Positions 11,461-21,304 of a stretch of DNA of 64,000 bases are shown one piece after another; within the stretch, counting starts at the first letter, position 1, and each line of letters opens with the position of its first letter. The stretch lies in contig VZRG01000374.1 in assembly GCA_013397435.1 (NCBI GenBank), forward strand, positions 313,548 to 377,547, in the 5' to 3' direction. The notes beneath the pieces are model-generated. The model was given only the letters and a program-made list of their open reading frames with translations. It was not told the origin of the DNA and did not search any database. This DNA is from Erythrocercus mccallii (Eukaryota > Chordata > Aves > Passeriformes > Dicruridae). Both the position numbers and the translations under genes were made by a program.

Positions 11461-13529
11461 AAAGGGGAAAAAATTAATCAAATCTAAAACATGTCACTAA
11501 AGAAAGAATTCAGGCAACAGTGATGCAGGGTCACAGACTCTTGTTAAAGACTCACATTTTTCTACCTCCTGAAGAGATATGATGAAGGAAATGTAGATGG
11601 TCAAATTGTACCAGAAGCATAGGAATTTTGTTAATATTGGGAATATTTCATTAAATATGATATTGCCTTTAGGCAGTTAACTGTTATTCCTAAGACAAAT
11701 CTGGTGGTGTTGCTGTTTTCAACTCCTTGCAATTTCTAGATGTGCATTATTTATGCTATCCTAATCAGATCTTATATTAGCATCATTTAGACAAAGAGAA
11801 GGATGCAGGGTATTTAAAGAGAGAGGGATAAATGCTGAAGAGAGATAGAAATCAACTGTTTGGAAAGGTCTACTTTGCAATAACTTAGCATTTAGGAAGA
11901 ATAATTAGAAAACGAATGGCCCGGGGAGGTAAAAACAATTCTGAAAAATCTCATGTAGTGCTGAAAAGCAAATTGTAAAAGCAAAAATATTGCTACTGAA
12001 GTAGAAGTACATATATCCTCTTAGATTCTGAATATAATTCTTCAATAATATCATATGTTAATTAATTAGCATTAATACTAAAATTAGGATAAAAGCAGCC
12101 TTAGCTAAGATTGCATTCCTCTGTTTTAAGCGTTGCATAAACACTGCTAAAAAAAGTAGTATCTTCAAAAGGCTTAAAATACCTGAGAGATCTTAAAAAA
12201 TAGGATGAGATCCTGTTCCAATCCACTTCTTGGTAGAAATAATAGACTAATGACCAAAAGAGCTGTGGATGGTACAGGGTTACCCTGATTATTCCCTCTC
12301 CTCAAAGTAGAAGCAGGTATCTTTGCTCAGACCTAACTCCTTTTAAAACCTTCATAGTTTCACTGTAGAAATGAATGGTAAAGGCAAAATTATTGCAAGC
12401 AATAGCTGTAGTGGTTTTGTTGAAATGAGCCTAAAATTAGGATTTTTTTAAAGTGATGTCAGAAATCATTCTGTATGGGAAGATACCTTCTCCTGTGCTC
12501 TACCCGCTTCAAATTCCTGTTAGGCAAAGTAGACTACTAAAGAAGGATATACCAGAGGAAATAACCAAAAGAAAACACATGTAGATATTTTCTTGAGTCT
12601 TTCTCACTATGTTGATGGTTCCAAGAATTAAAAATGTGAAAAAACTCCCACCAACTCTTGCGAGAAAGGCTCCAAATATTAAACATTTATATGTATTATA
12701 TAGTATAATATAAAAATTTATGATAAAAAGTTTGACATATATTCTGAGAATTTTTATTAACTCTGGATTTTTTTAACAACATTTTAACATTTATATTCTG
12801 AAATTTTTCCATAAAGCAAAAGTGGAAGAATCAGGATTTTCTCCCTTATGTTTACACTTTTTGCTACTGAAAACTGCATGTCTAATGCAATCGCATAATG
12901 CTGGGAACTAGGTCTTTGGGGAAAAAAACTCACATCATTTAGTGAGAAATGTCAGCATTGCCCACAGTAATACCCATAATTTGATATCAGAATGAAATTT
13001 TTAATGTGGATGTTAAAAGGTTTTAATGTGCACATTTTTTTTTAATAACAGCCAGTCCAGGTTTAGGTCTGTGAATGATGATGCCACGTTTTGTTAAACT
13101 CCTGAGCATGAAAACCTAGATCAAGCTGACGTTGAAGCTAACAGCATCCCACAGGAGTTTCCATCAAAGATGTATTGTGCTTTATGAGGGCCATGCAACT
13201 GGCTCAAATCTCAAGCAAGAAATTGCCAGCAAGTTAAGAACAGATGTGCCTAATTTTGTTCTTATGGGCAAAAAGATCCTGGCCATTACATTAACTAATG
13301 AGGTATTGCACATATGCAGGTTATAGCTGTTCGTCGTCCAGTTCTTATGTTTTTAACAACAGACCTTTATGTAGGTTCCTCATTATCTCTGTATGTGATA
13401 TCACCCAAATTTCCCATTTGCCACAATTGCTTCTAAAAAATGATAGCAGAGAAAGACTACCACATAACCTTAATATAATTTCACTTTTTATTTTATTCTC
13501 TTGTGAAAATATCTATCTATTTAGCTAGC

Positions 13530-13630
13530 TCCTAAAGTGCTTTGCAACTCTATCATCCTCAGAAGCTACCATTTTAAGGCCTGAATTTTATTATGTCCTA
13601 CTTAATGGATGAGTTGCTGTCATTTCCACA
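13530..13630 (-). mobile_element. Possible MIR-like SINE 3' portion, reversed
   Basis: Blocks AAAGTGCTTTGCAA, ATCATCCTCA, TTTATTATGTCCTAC and AATGGATGAG follow the order expected for the 3' half of a MIR-type element read backwards (aagcgcttta, aatcctcaca, attattatccccat, agatgag). Similarity is lower than for the other two MIR fragments, and the order of blocks carries most of the evidence. A related CORE-SINE, or chance, remains possible. Confidence 0.4.
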
Positions 13631-13681
13631 ATTGTCAGTCTCAGTGCATGCTTGCCTTTACTATAGTGATTGCTATGAACT

Positions 13682-14143
13682 AAATCACAGAATCACAAGG
13701 TTGGAAGAGACCTCCAAGATCAGAGTCCAACCCATGCACTAAAACCTCAACTAAACCTCACCAAGTGTCACATTCAGTCTTTTAAAAACATCCAGGTGGT
13801 GACTCCACCACCTCCCCAGGCAGACCATCCCAGTACTTTTTCACCCTTTCTGTAAAAAACTTTTTCCTAATATCCAACCTATATTTCCCTTGGTGCAGCT
13901 TAAGGCGGTGTCCTCTCGTTCTGTCAGTTGCTGCCTGGAGAAAGAGACCAACCCCCCCTGCCCACAGCCACCTTTCAGGAGGTTGCAGAGAGTGATCAGC
14001 TCAGATCTGAGCCTCCTTTTCTCCAGGCTAAGCAACCCCAGCTCCCTCAGCCGTTCCTCACAGGGTCTGTGCTCCAAGCCCTTCACCAGCCTCGGTGTCT
14101 CCTCTGGATGCGCCCAAGAGTCTCAACCTCCTTCCTAAAGTGA
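13682..14143 (-). mobile_element. CR1 LINE fragment, reversed
   Basis: It begins on the + strand with the 3'-terminal TCACAGAATCACAAGGTTGG and continues with GAGACCTCCAAGATC, GACTCCACCACCTCCC, CTTTCTGTAAAAAACTTTTTCC, TTGCTGCCTGGAGAAAGAGACC, CTTTTCTCCAGGCTAAGC, CCCAGCTCCCTCAGCCG and CTCTGGATGCGCCC. This is the characteristic antisense reading of a CR1 3' end and UTR, so the element lies on the - strand. It is the longest CR1 copy here (about 460 bp) and well preserved. Its 3' sequence differs from the other copies, indicating another subfamily. The frames of 71-82 codons inside it are not genes. Confidence 0.95.
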
Positions 14144-17100
14144 AGAAACCCCCCCCCATTAGTGTGTGCAAGCTTGTACTGTAACCATTGAAATCTGATG
14201 AGCTCAACTGTGAACTAAGCCATCAGAGTCTTGGGAAAAACAGATATAAAGAACTCTCAGTAATGGTATTTTGGAATAGGTTTGATAATTATTTGTCAAT
14301 ATTATTTTCTCAGTGTTCCTTCTATTGCTGTGATTTCACTCAGATTTGTAATCAAGGATTGAGCTGCCTGTTCTGCAGTTTCTCTGAAAGAGAACTCGTC
14401 ATTTGATTGTGCACCAGAAAAAACTTGTTAAAACCACTTATATTTGTCTTTAAATGTGAAGTTTAGCATCAATATAATTACACAGGTGAACTCTTTACAA
14501 ATTGACAAACTAATCAGAAGGAAAGAGAGCATTTTGTTAAGTGGAATTTCTTTGTGCATACATTCAGGCTCAGAGTTGTGCTGGTAGCATCATATTGCAG
14601 ATGTCAATGGTGTTGTAATGGTTGCTCCCCAAAATACTGACCATTCATCCCAAAGGGAAAATATTAGGAAATATTTTTTGATCACACAGGCACAATTGGA
14701 TGGAAAGTTAGTGATTATGTGTTTCAAAATGTGGTTACTACAGTTTTACTTTTAACTGGAAAATGTTGCGTGTCACGATTCAGCTCATAGGGAAAGGATC
14801 AGAATGCTTCTAATTTCCTAATCACTTGCCTGCTATAGAGTTAGAGCCTCTAATCTGTTATTGCTAGCTTGGCAGAGAGTAAAATTGACCATTTCAGTCC
14901 AGTTCCTAGGACAAAGCTATTTAGTACTTTGTCTGATACTAGCTGATTGCCTTAATGAAGCATCAAGGACAGATTTGGTGAGATTATAAGTGTTATCTTC
15001 TCTACTTCTACAGCCAGTTCTTTCATAGAAAGGCACATGGGTATACTGCCTGGTGAAAAAATAGGTGTTAGCAAATCAGATTCTTCCTGTGAGAAACTGA
15101 AAGGGAAATTTGCATTCTAATTGTACTGTGATTTTCTGCCCTAAGTTTGAAATCAATTAAAAATGTTGATTTTATTGGTTCTTTTTCAAAGGAAAAACAC
15201 GTTTCTGTATTTTGCTTCGATTTTACAATGCACAGTGACAAACACCTGGAAAACAGAACAGAAGTAGTAGCTGTTGCTCAGCCCTTCGTAATAAAATGCC
15301 ATTTTCTGTTGGTTTAAACGTCTCCCTAAACTGCAAAACTAGAATGAAATGAACATGTTTGTTTATGGAAAAAAAGGTGATCATGACTCAAAGCAATATT
15401 TTTTCATCATAGCTAAGCTATTTTATCTTTAATGCAGTAGACTCCAAATCCTGGACATGTAGGACTTCCATTCCCAGGATTGCCAGCACAAACAAAAGAA
15501 GAAAGTAGTGAGAGAAGCCAACATATGAAGAGCAGCCTTTTAAATGCTGGGGATCTGGAAAGGCCTGCTGTGTCGCATTATGTTTGTGGATTTCAAACTG
15601 CAACATGCAGATGTATGCACATGAATAATTTTGAGCAGAAGAGCTTTAATCCCCTTGTAGAAAATAGAATCAGTCAAATGTGTAAAGTTACGACATGTAT
15701 TCATGGTTTGGTGACGGAAGCTTAAGATCAAGTTCTGGGCCACTGACTTTGTTTTCAAATATCTTAAGTTTTCAGCATATGTGCATGAAAGAATAACTCT
15801 TCTGGGTTCATGCTCTCGCCATCATCTTCCACATGCATCTGGGAAATCTGATTTTTTGTATGCTGGATTACTTTAATACTAGAGAGTGAGGTATGAAATA
15901 TTATTTCTGAACTCCATGGATTTTTCTACTCCAATTATAAGATTGATAGTCTCTATGATGCTAGTGTACGGGCTTGGAACGAAAGAGTGAGAGGGTACAC
16001 AGCTCAGAAGCAGTTGATTTCAATCTTCAATGCATTCACTAAATAATTCAGGATCACTAATGGAAATCTGATCTGAGCACGAGAATCGGGATGCAGGACA
16101 CTCAGTTGCCAGGGCTTGGCAGCTCAATAGCTCGGGAACAACAACAATGGAGCAAAAGGTGAAAAAACCTTTAAACTGTTGTGGAGTTCTCCTCTCTGCT
16201 TTCCTAGAATCATGTTACATTTTCCATGAGCTGTTGTTGCTGATGGCTGGGGAGGGCAGGGAAAGAAATTGATATTTACAGTGGAGCTGAAACAAACAAG
16301 GCAAGCTCAGCTCCAGCTGACCTTCTAACCTACTCAGCAGTGGGGACTGAAACTAGGGAAGCTCTTCTTGAGAGAAAATTGCATAAAGCCTTGTCCTCTG
16401 TCTTGCTCTCTGAACTTTGGAGTCAGAATTTTTTAGGCCATCTTTGGAAAAAAAAGTGCAAAGTGCTGTTAGAAGCTCCAACTATCTCCTTCAGGTGGGT
16501 TGTGAAATTATTACCTAAGAGTAACAAAAACCCCCAGGTTCAAAGACAAAATTTGGTTTTTATTTTTTTTTCAAAGGGAAAAAACCACCTAATTAAAGGG
16601 AACTTATTATGGGCTGCTTTCTGTCTTTTTTGGCAAAAACTGTATCTAGAGTTAGGAGCTCCCTTCCCCAAAATTGTCACAAATTTTTACTGATTGGATT
16701 GGGATTCTAATTAGGATCTAATGCTTTTGTACTCTTTATGAGACCATTTGCACGTGGCATCAATCAAAGGTCCTTTTACAGCTTGTTTTGGCCCTAACCT
16801 TCACTTTTCCTTTTTAAGAGATATTTCAGACCTGTCTCACTCATTAGGTCGTGCATTTTTGCTTCAGGCAGTAAAGAGGATATGTGAAAACAGAAACTGG
16901 ACTTCTACAGCTGCCAGTCCATTCCTCACCACTTTTTTTGATCAGAGTGGAACCAGCAGCTGTAAACAAATGTTAAGGATTTAAAAGATAAATATCCCTG
17001 ACAATCTGTGAGCAAAGTCCCTTTTCACGGTTACCTTTGTGTTCAGAGTAGAAAAGCAGATTTCAGAATCAGTAGGGATTTTCCTATATGTCACAGGAAA

Positions 17101-18574
17101 TGTTGACTAGTCTGCAGTTCCAGAGATCATGTAGCAATTATATCATTGCCTGAGAAAAAAAACTCAGGAGAGACAAAACAGCAGAGAAGACACCTTAATA
17201 TCCTTTTATTAGGGAAAACATCCCTGTGAAAGTAAATGGTCATAGCTTATCTTTCATCCATCCATTTTCTCCATGCTGTATTGCTGCTTCCCATCGGGAA
17301 CCAGTGCCACAGGCACCTTTGAGGCCGTGATTAACATATAACTGGTGACCTTTTTTCTTGGCAAAAAAAGCTACATTTGTCCTCTCAAGACTGCTGTATT
17401 CACTGTCTCATTGTCTTCTCTGTCTTAACAGGCTCTATCTCAATAGCAAAAGTTCAGTCAAGAAATTCAAGTGTTATGCTCCATTAATATCAAATGTCTC
17501 CAACACAGTGAGCAATTTGGGGCAAAGAATATTTTTCTTCTCTCTGTACGGTGCTTATTGTAAGGGAAACCTCACTTAAGCCTCAAGGTGCCATTGAAAC
17601 AAATAATATGAACTTTAAAATACATTTACTTTTTTGGCAGTCAAAAACTGAGATACTCCCTTTTTCAGTCATAGGTGCTTTGAACAGTGATCCCCTGAGA
17701 AGTTTTGCTAACCTTGTTAGCAGTTTTATTTTGGAGATTCTGAGTCAAATAACACACAAAACTAGTTTCTGTGCATGTAAACTCAGTTTCAGGAAAATAA
17801 TGTCTGAGCCGTGAAAAACTAGGTATGGAGAAAATGTGGGAGCAAATTTGGTCAAAGATTAACTCTTGACATTGCTTCCAAATTTAGAGACCAAATGAGG
17901 CTTCTAATATCATGCACATCTTTGTGAAAAGTAGTTGCTTTCTGCAAAGTTTCCACTGTTTTATGAAAATGCTAAACTTGCAGTGTTGTGGCTAAGACTC
18001 AGATTTCTGTGAGGAAAGTAAGAAATCTCTTGACCCATTCTGGTGCAATCTGTTTTGGTTTCGACCAAGGTGAACTTAGAGCCATTGTTCTCTTTCCTAC
18101 TTTGTTACTCAGAAAGGATTGATCATCTGAAATGTGCTATAGTGGTTGTATGGGGAATTTCCTGGGTCTGAAAAGTGTCAACCACAACCAGGTGTTTTTT
18201 GATGGAAGGTTTCTTTCTCCAGATGCTTGTCGTGCCTTAGCACTGTGCTGCCAGGATTTCACTGAGGAGACCTCAGGAAGGTACAAGCTGGGTAGCAAGC
18301 ATCCATTCAGCCTTGCATGCTCTGAAACACGAATGCTATTGAGTGCTCCTTTCCACTCATGCAGCTGCTAGAAAGGATATTCCCTCCACCTCAAGCCATC
18401 ACTTTACACTGCAAATCAAAATTGTTGTTTTAAATTACATCACTGTCATTAAACCTGCTGGTGGTGTAAATCCTGAACAGCCATGCCAGGATTGAACACA
18501 TAACTGTGTGATGAAAAGAAGATGCCAAGGTGTGGATGGAAAGGGTTAGTTTACTTTACTAAGAAGGACTCCAG
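14144..18574. other. Non-coding stretch upstream of the promoter
   Basis: No gene or interspersed repeat is recognised. The short block 16120-16170 carries a SOX-like ACAACAATGG inside a small frame that ends after about 41 codons. A 117-codon frame at 16340-16693 has no family resemblance. Only scattered A and T runs otherwise. Confidence 0.5.
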
Positions 18575-19159
18575 GTGAGTGCAATTGCCCGCACTGGGAC
18601 CGGCTGTACAGTGCTTTTCATTGTCACAGATGGTAGGTGTTAGATGATGCAATGTGTACGGTGCCAGACAAATTACTTTTTTAGCTCATTCCTCTGGAAA
18701 CAGGAGGGGAATCTGAACTGGATTTCTGTGCAAACCTGGAGCAAGATCTGCAAGCTGCAAACCCTGCTGAGACTTAAGCGGTGAATGGGCCCAGTCTTTC
18801 AAGTGAAGGCAGAGACTTGCTCTGGGGAGAGGGAATTACACAGAAATTGGCTGGAGTTTGGAACAAGTCCACTTAGTTTTAAATTAAGCTGCAGATTGGG
18901 GAACTCTTATTCAGTGGATGTAATGAACCTAAAAGTTGGAAGAGCCTGCTCCTAAATGAAAAGCCTGATACAACTCCAGCAACTGCTGTGACAAAAGTGT
19001 TGAAACGGCACGGCAAAAGTTGTTCTCATAGCACTTTTAGGACAAGTTGAAATTAAAAGCTGGGGGCAGGGGGCTAGGAGGGAGAAGGGGTCGGCTGTGG
19101 CTTTTAATTTTTTTATTTCTTTATTTTCTTGTTTCCCACTCCATAGCAGTATTTCCAGC
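18575..19159 (+). other. Promoter-proximal upstream region with splice-like signals
   Basis: A textbook donor sequence (CCAG followed by GTGAGT, 18575-18580) and, about 565 bp later, a long pyrimidine tract ending CCACTCCATAG (AG at 19145-19146) could bracket an intron of a transcript starting upstream. The segment between them ends with a T-rich run at 19108-19135. No coding frame crosses these sites, so a functional exon is unproven. Confidence 0.2.
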
Positions 19160-19436
19160 CTATCACTCCCGTGGTCGAAATGGCAAGCTGGAAGTCAGCG
19201 AAGCCGAAGTTAGAGCTCTCTGAACTCTGACAGCCAAGGGCAAAAGCTGCGGTACCGGTGCGGTACCTGCAAAGGCAGCTGCAGCCGGGCGCGGTGCCTC
19301 TCCCTCTGCCTGGCTGATGAAGAGGAGGGCGACTTGCCTGGGCTAACCAGCCCGCTAGGGACCCTGGGGCCAGCCCCGCTACAAGAGCTCCTCGGCGGGC
19401 TGTCCCCGGTGCGCTCCTCCCGGCGGAGCGGAGCGG

Positions 19437-19482
19437 CCCCGTCCCGCCCCCCGCCCGCCCAGCCCAGCCCAGCCCAGCCCCG
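19437..19482. promoter_or_regulatory. Sp/KLF GC boxes and (CAGCC)n run
   Basis: CCCGCCCC and CCGCCCGCCC at 19443-19460 are typical Sp/KLF sites on the - strand reading. They run directly into about four CAGCC units. The cluster lies about 200 bp upstream of the TATA box, as expected for a proximal promoter. Confidence 0.6.
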
Positions 19483-19540
19483 CGGCGGGGGCGAGGCTGC
19501 CCCGCGGGTGACCCGCTCGGCGGGCGCGGCCCCTCGCATC

Positions 19541-19557
19541 ACACGAGGGGGCAGCGC
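19541..19557 (+). promoter_or_regulatory. CTCF-like motif
   Basis: ACACGAGGGGGCAGCGC closely resembles the CTCF core (CCACNAGGGGGCRS), including the invariant AGGGGGC block. It lies about 115 bp upstream of the TATA box. CTCF often binds at promoters and can orient loops. This is a motif match only; occupancy is not shown. Confidence 0.5.
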
Positions 19558-19655
19558 GGCCGCTCGCTCTGCCCCGGCGCCCGCCTGCCTTCCCTCCTCT
19601 CGCCGCAGCCCGGGCTCCGCCGAGTCAAAGCGCGGATCAGGTTCCCTGCCTCCAG

Positions 19656-19663
19656 TATAAAAA
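19656..19663 (+). promoter_or_regulatory. TATA box
   Basis: TATAAAAA lies in a GC-rich context, so it stands out. It predicts initiation about 30 bp downstream, near 19,686, in the GAGAGAGAG stretch. A TATA box combined with a CpG island suggests a regulated, often tissue-restricted or signal-responsive gene. Confidence 0.65.
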
Positions 19664-19685
19664 TCAGCGAGAAAGCTCCGGCGGG

Positions 19686-19826
19686 AGAGAGAGCCGGGCG
19701 TGAGGCGGCGGCCGGCGAGCCCGTCCGTGGGGAAGCGCAGGGACGCGCAGAACCAGCCGCTGCTCACCGGGGACGGTCGCGGCTCGCCCCTTTCAGCTGC
19801 GGCAGAAGAGCTTTTTGCCGCCCGAA
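19686..19826 (+). other. Predicted untranslated first exon
   Basis: It runs from the start site predicted by the TATA box to the donor CGAA|GTAAGT (GT at 19827-19828). The predicted length is about 141 nt. There is no ATG in it on the + strand, so it would be entirely 5' untranslated, with the start codon in a later exon. The 100-codon frame that crosses this region begins at a non-ATG codon (GTG) and reads straight through the donor into the intron; I do not regard it as coding. The gene is not identified. The start site is inferred from TATA spacing and could be off by several bases. Confidence 0.5.
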
Positions 19827-20450
19827 GTAAGTCCGAGGCAGCGGCGGGGAGACTCCCGGGGTCTGCCGAGGGATGGTGCCTTCAGCGCTTGTTCCCCGGA
19901 GCGGAGTGCGAAGCGCTTCCCCTCGTCCCTGCCGTGGCTCCGGGACGCTTGCCCCGGCAGGACTCCGCAGAGGGTGGCCGGCCAGAGGGGCCGTGGGGCT
20001 GAGTTGGGAGCAGGGTTGCACCTGAGGGGGACACTTGAACCCCCGGAGGCACCTGGGCGAGGGACAGGCGGGGCATGAGGTCCGGGAGTGCCCAGGAGCA
20101 GGAACGGGGCCGCGCTTTGCCGGGCGGGGAGCGCTGCCGCGATGCCTCGGTCCCTGGCAGCGTTTAAATGCCAGTGCAGGATGAGAGCGACAGGGGTGGC
20201 AGTGGGTGACGTGACCCCGCGGGGAAGGGAGGCAGCAGTGCTCGGGCAGGTCCATTCCGAGAGGACAAAAGAGCAGCGGAGCGGCAAACCCCCTGCGAGT
20301 CCCAGTTACCCTGTGCCGGGAATGTCCCGGCTGAGACTCGGGAGTTTAAACTGGACCTTCAGATCGAGTGCTTCGCCTCGTATATTTTCTTGGGACTTTG
20401 CCTTCTCATCCCTAGTTTACTTTTGGTGAAACAACTAAATCTAGCAAGTG

Positions 20451-20466
20451 TCGATAGATCTATCGA
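20451..20466. promoter_or_regulatory. 16-bp perfect palindrome
   Basis: TCGATAGATCTATCGA equals its own reverse complement. It contains two inverted GATAGA / TCTATC halves, that is, back-to-back GATA-type cores, with CpG at both ends. It lies about 625 bp inside the presumed intron, just past the CpG island. It may be a dimeric transcription factor site. Confidence 0.35.
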
Positions 20467-21278
20467 AATCTGCTGTCGTTAGTTCGTGTCTTCTTCCTCG
20501 GGAGGGATAGGCTGGGGGAAAATCTGAGTTAACAAAGGTGAAAACACAGTTTCCTCTTTGTTGAGCTTATATGTTATTCTGCAAATGTTTCATGGTGCCC
20601 AGCCTCGGTGCTTCTAGCTCCTTATCCTTCTTTCTTCTCTCCTTTTTAAAAGTACAACTTTTCATAGGGGAGAGGTAGTCTTCATTCTGCGGGAGCTTAT
20701 CTGCTCCTTTTACATCTCCCACTTGGCTGTCGCACCTCTCTTCCACGCTGCCAGTGGCTTTGCCTTGGTGGTGAATGTTTCCTGTGCTTTAACTTAGTGG
20801 TACCCTCGGGAGCTGGCTTCTAGGATGTACACCTGAGAGACTGCTCAGGTCTTGGGAGCACTGGGGAAATGTTTGTGACAGGAGTTAAATCTTTCTCTGT
20901 GAGGTAACCCTGCAGCTATGGATAGTGGTGTTTTAACTAGATCCTGTTTGCAATGACTTGTATTACAGTAGAGGAACATTTTACCTGTGGCTCATCAGCT
21001 CTTGAGTTGATGTCCTTTTCTTGTTTTCCCTTTGGGCACTGATTTTCTTTAGCTTTTAACAAAGCTCAACTTTTTGAACAAGAAATAGGCCGTGTGTGTA
21101 ACTGACCGTATTAGGGAGAAGGAGGGAAGGGCTGGTGAGCGAAAGAGAAGGAAAGTAAAAGTTGTTACAAAGAAATTCTTGGGTTTTTATGTGTTCTGAG
21201 AAGTGTTCTTGAGCTGATTACAAAACAAATTCAATGTTTCTGTGTGTTTGGTTTCATTTGTTTCGGTTTCCTCCCTGC

Positions 21279-21304
21279 AAAAAAAAAAAAAAAAAAAAAA
21301 AAAA
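21279..21304. repeat. Poly(A) tract, 26 bases
   Basis: Twenty-six uninterrupted A residues. No AATAAA and no recognisable retroposed body lies just upstream, so it is more likely a slippage tract than a retrocopy tail. Confidence 0.95.

Larger units (their letters stand above)
9371..13529. other. A-rich non-coding stretch
   Basis: About 4 kb with clear A excess on the + strand (many A runs, for example at 10002-10052) and very few open frames. It contains an A/C-rich low-complexity run and the (CA)n at 11439-11460. No interspersed repeat or RNA gene is recognised. Short AT-rich blocks around 12670-12730 could be matrix-attachment-like, but nothing specific supports this. Confidence 0.5.
19160..20400. 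promoter_or_regulatory. CpG island promoter
   Basis: A sharp rise in G+C and CpG density compared with the AT-rich, CpG-poor flanks, densest from about 19,240 to 20,110 and fading by 20,400. It includes GC boxes (19441-19460), a CAGCC pentamer run, a palindromic GCGGGTGACCCGC at 19504-19516, a CTCF-like motif, a TATA box, a splice donor and a CRE-like TGACGTGA at 20207-20214. Such islands mark promoters active in the germ line or broadly expressed. The TATA box and the donor both point to + strand transcription. Long frames on both strands (up to 185 codons) are the usual result of few stop codons in GC-rich DNA; they show low-complexity Ala/Pro/Arg composition and are not proposed as genes. 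Confidence 0.93.

Noticed and set aside
13841..14143. Frames of 71-82 codons on both strands
   Set aside because: They are translations of the CR1 fragment.
16148..16273. Small frame after ACAACAATGG (starts MEQKVKKPLNCCG)
   Set aside because: Good start context but only about 41 codons, no donor and no recognisable family; the ACAATGG is more likely a SOX-type motif or chance.
19210..19767. 185-codon frame on the - strand in the CpG island
   Set aside because: GC-rich DNA lacks stops; the translation is low-complexity Ala/Pro/Arg/Gly and runs antisense to the TATA box and first exon.
19700..20002. 100-codon + strand frame across the first exon
   Set aside because: It begins at GTG rather than ATG and reads through the consensus donor at 19,827.
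19764..20287. Two - strand frames of 163-164 codons
   Set aside because: They overlap each other in different phases within the CpG island; composition is biased and there are no domains.
21279..21304. Poly(A) as the tail of a processed pseudogene
   Set aside because: No AATAAA or gene-like body precedes it, and no target duplication is apparent.
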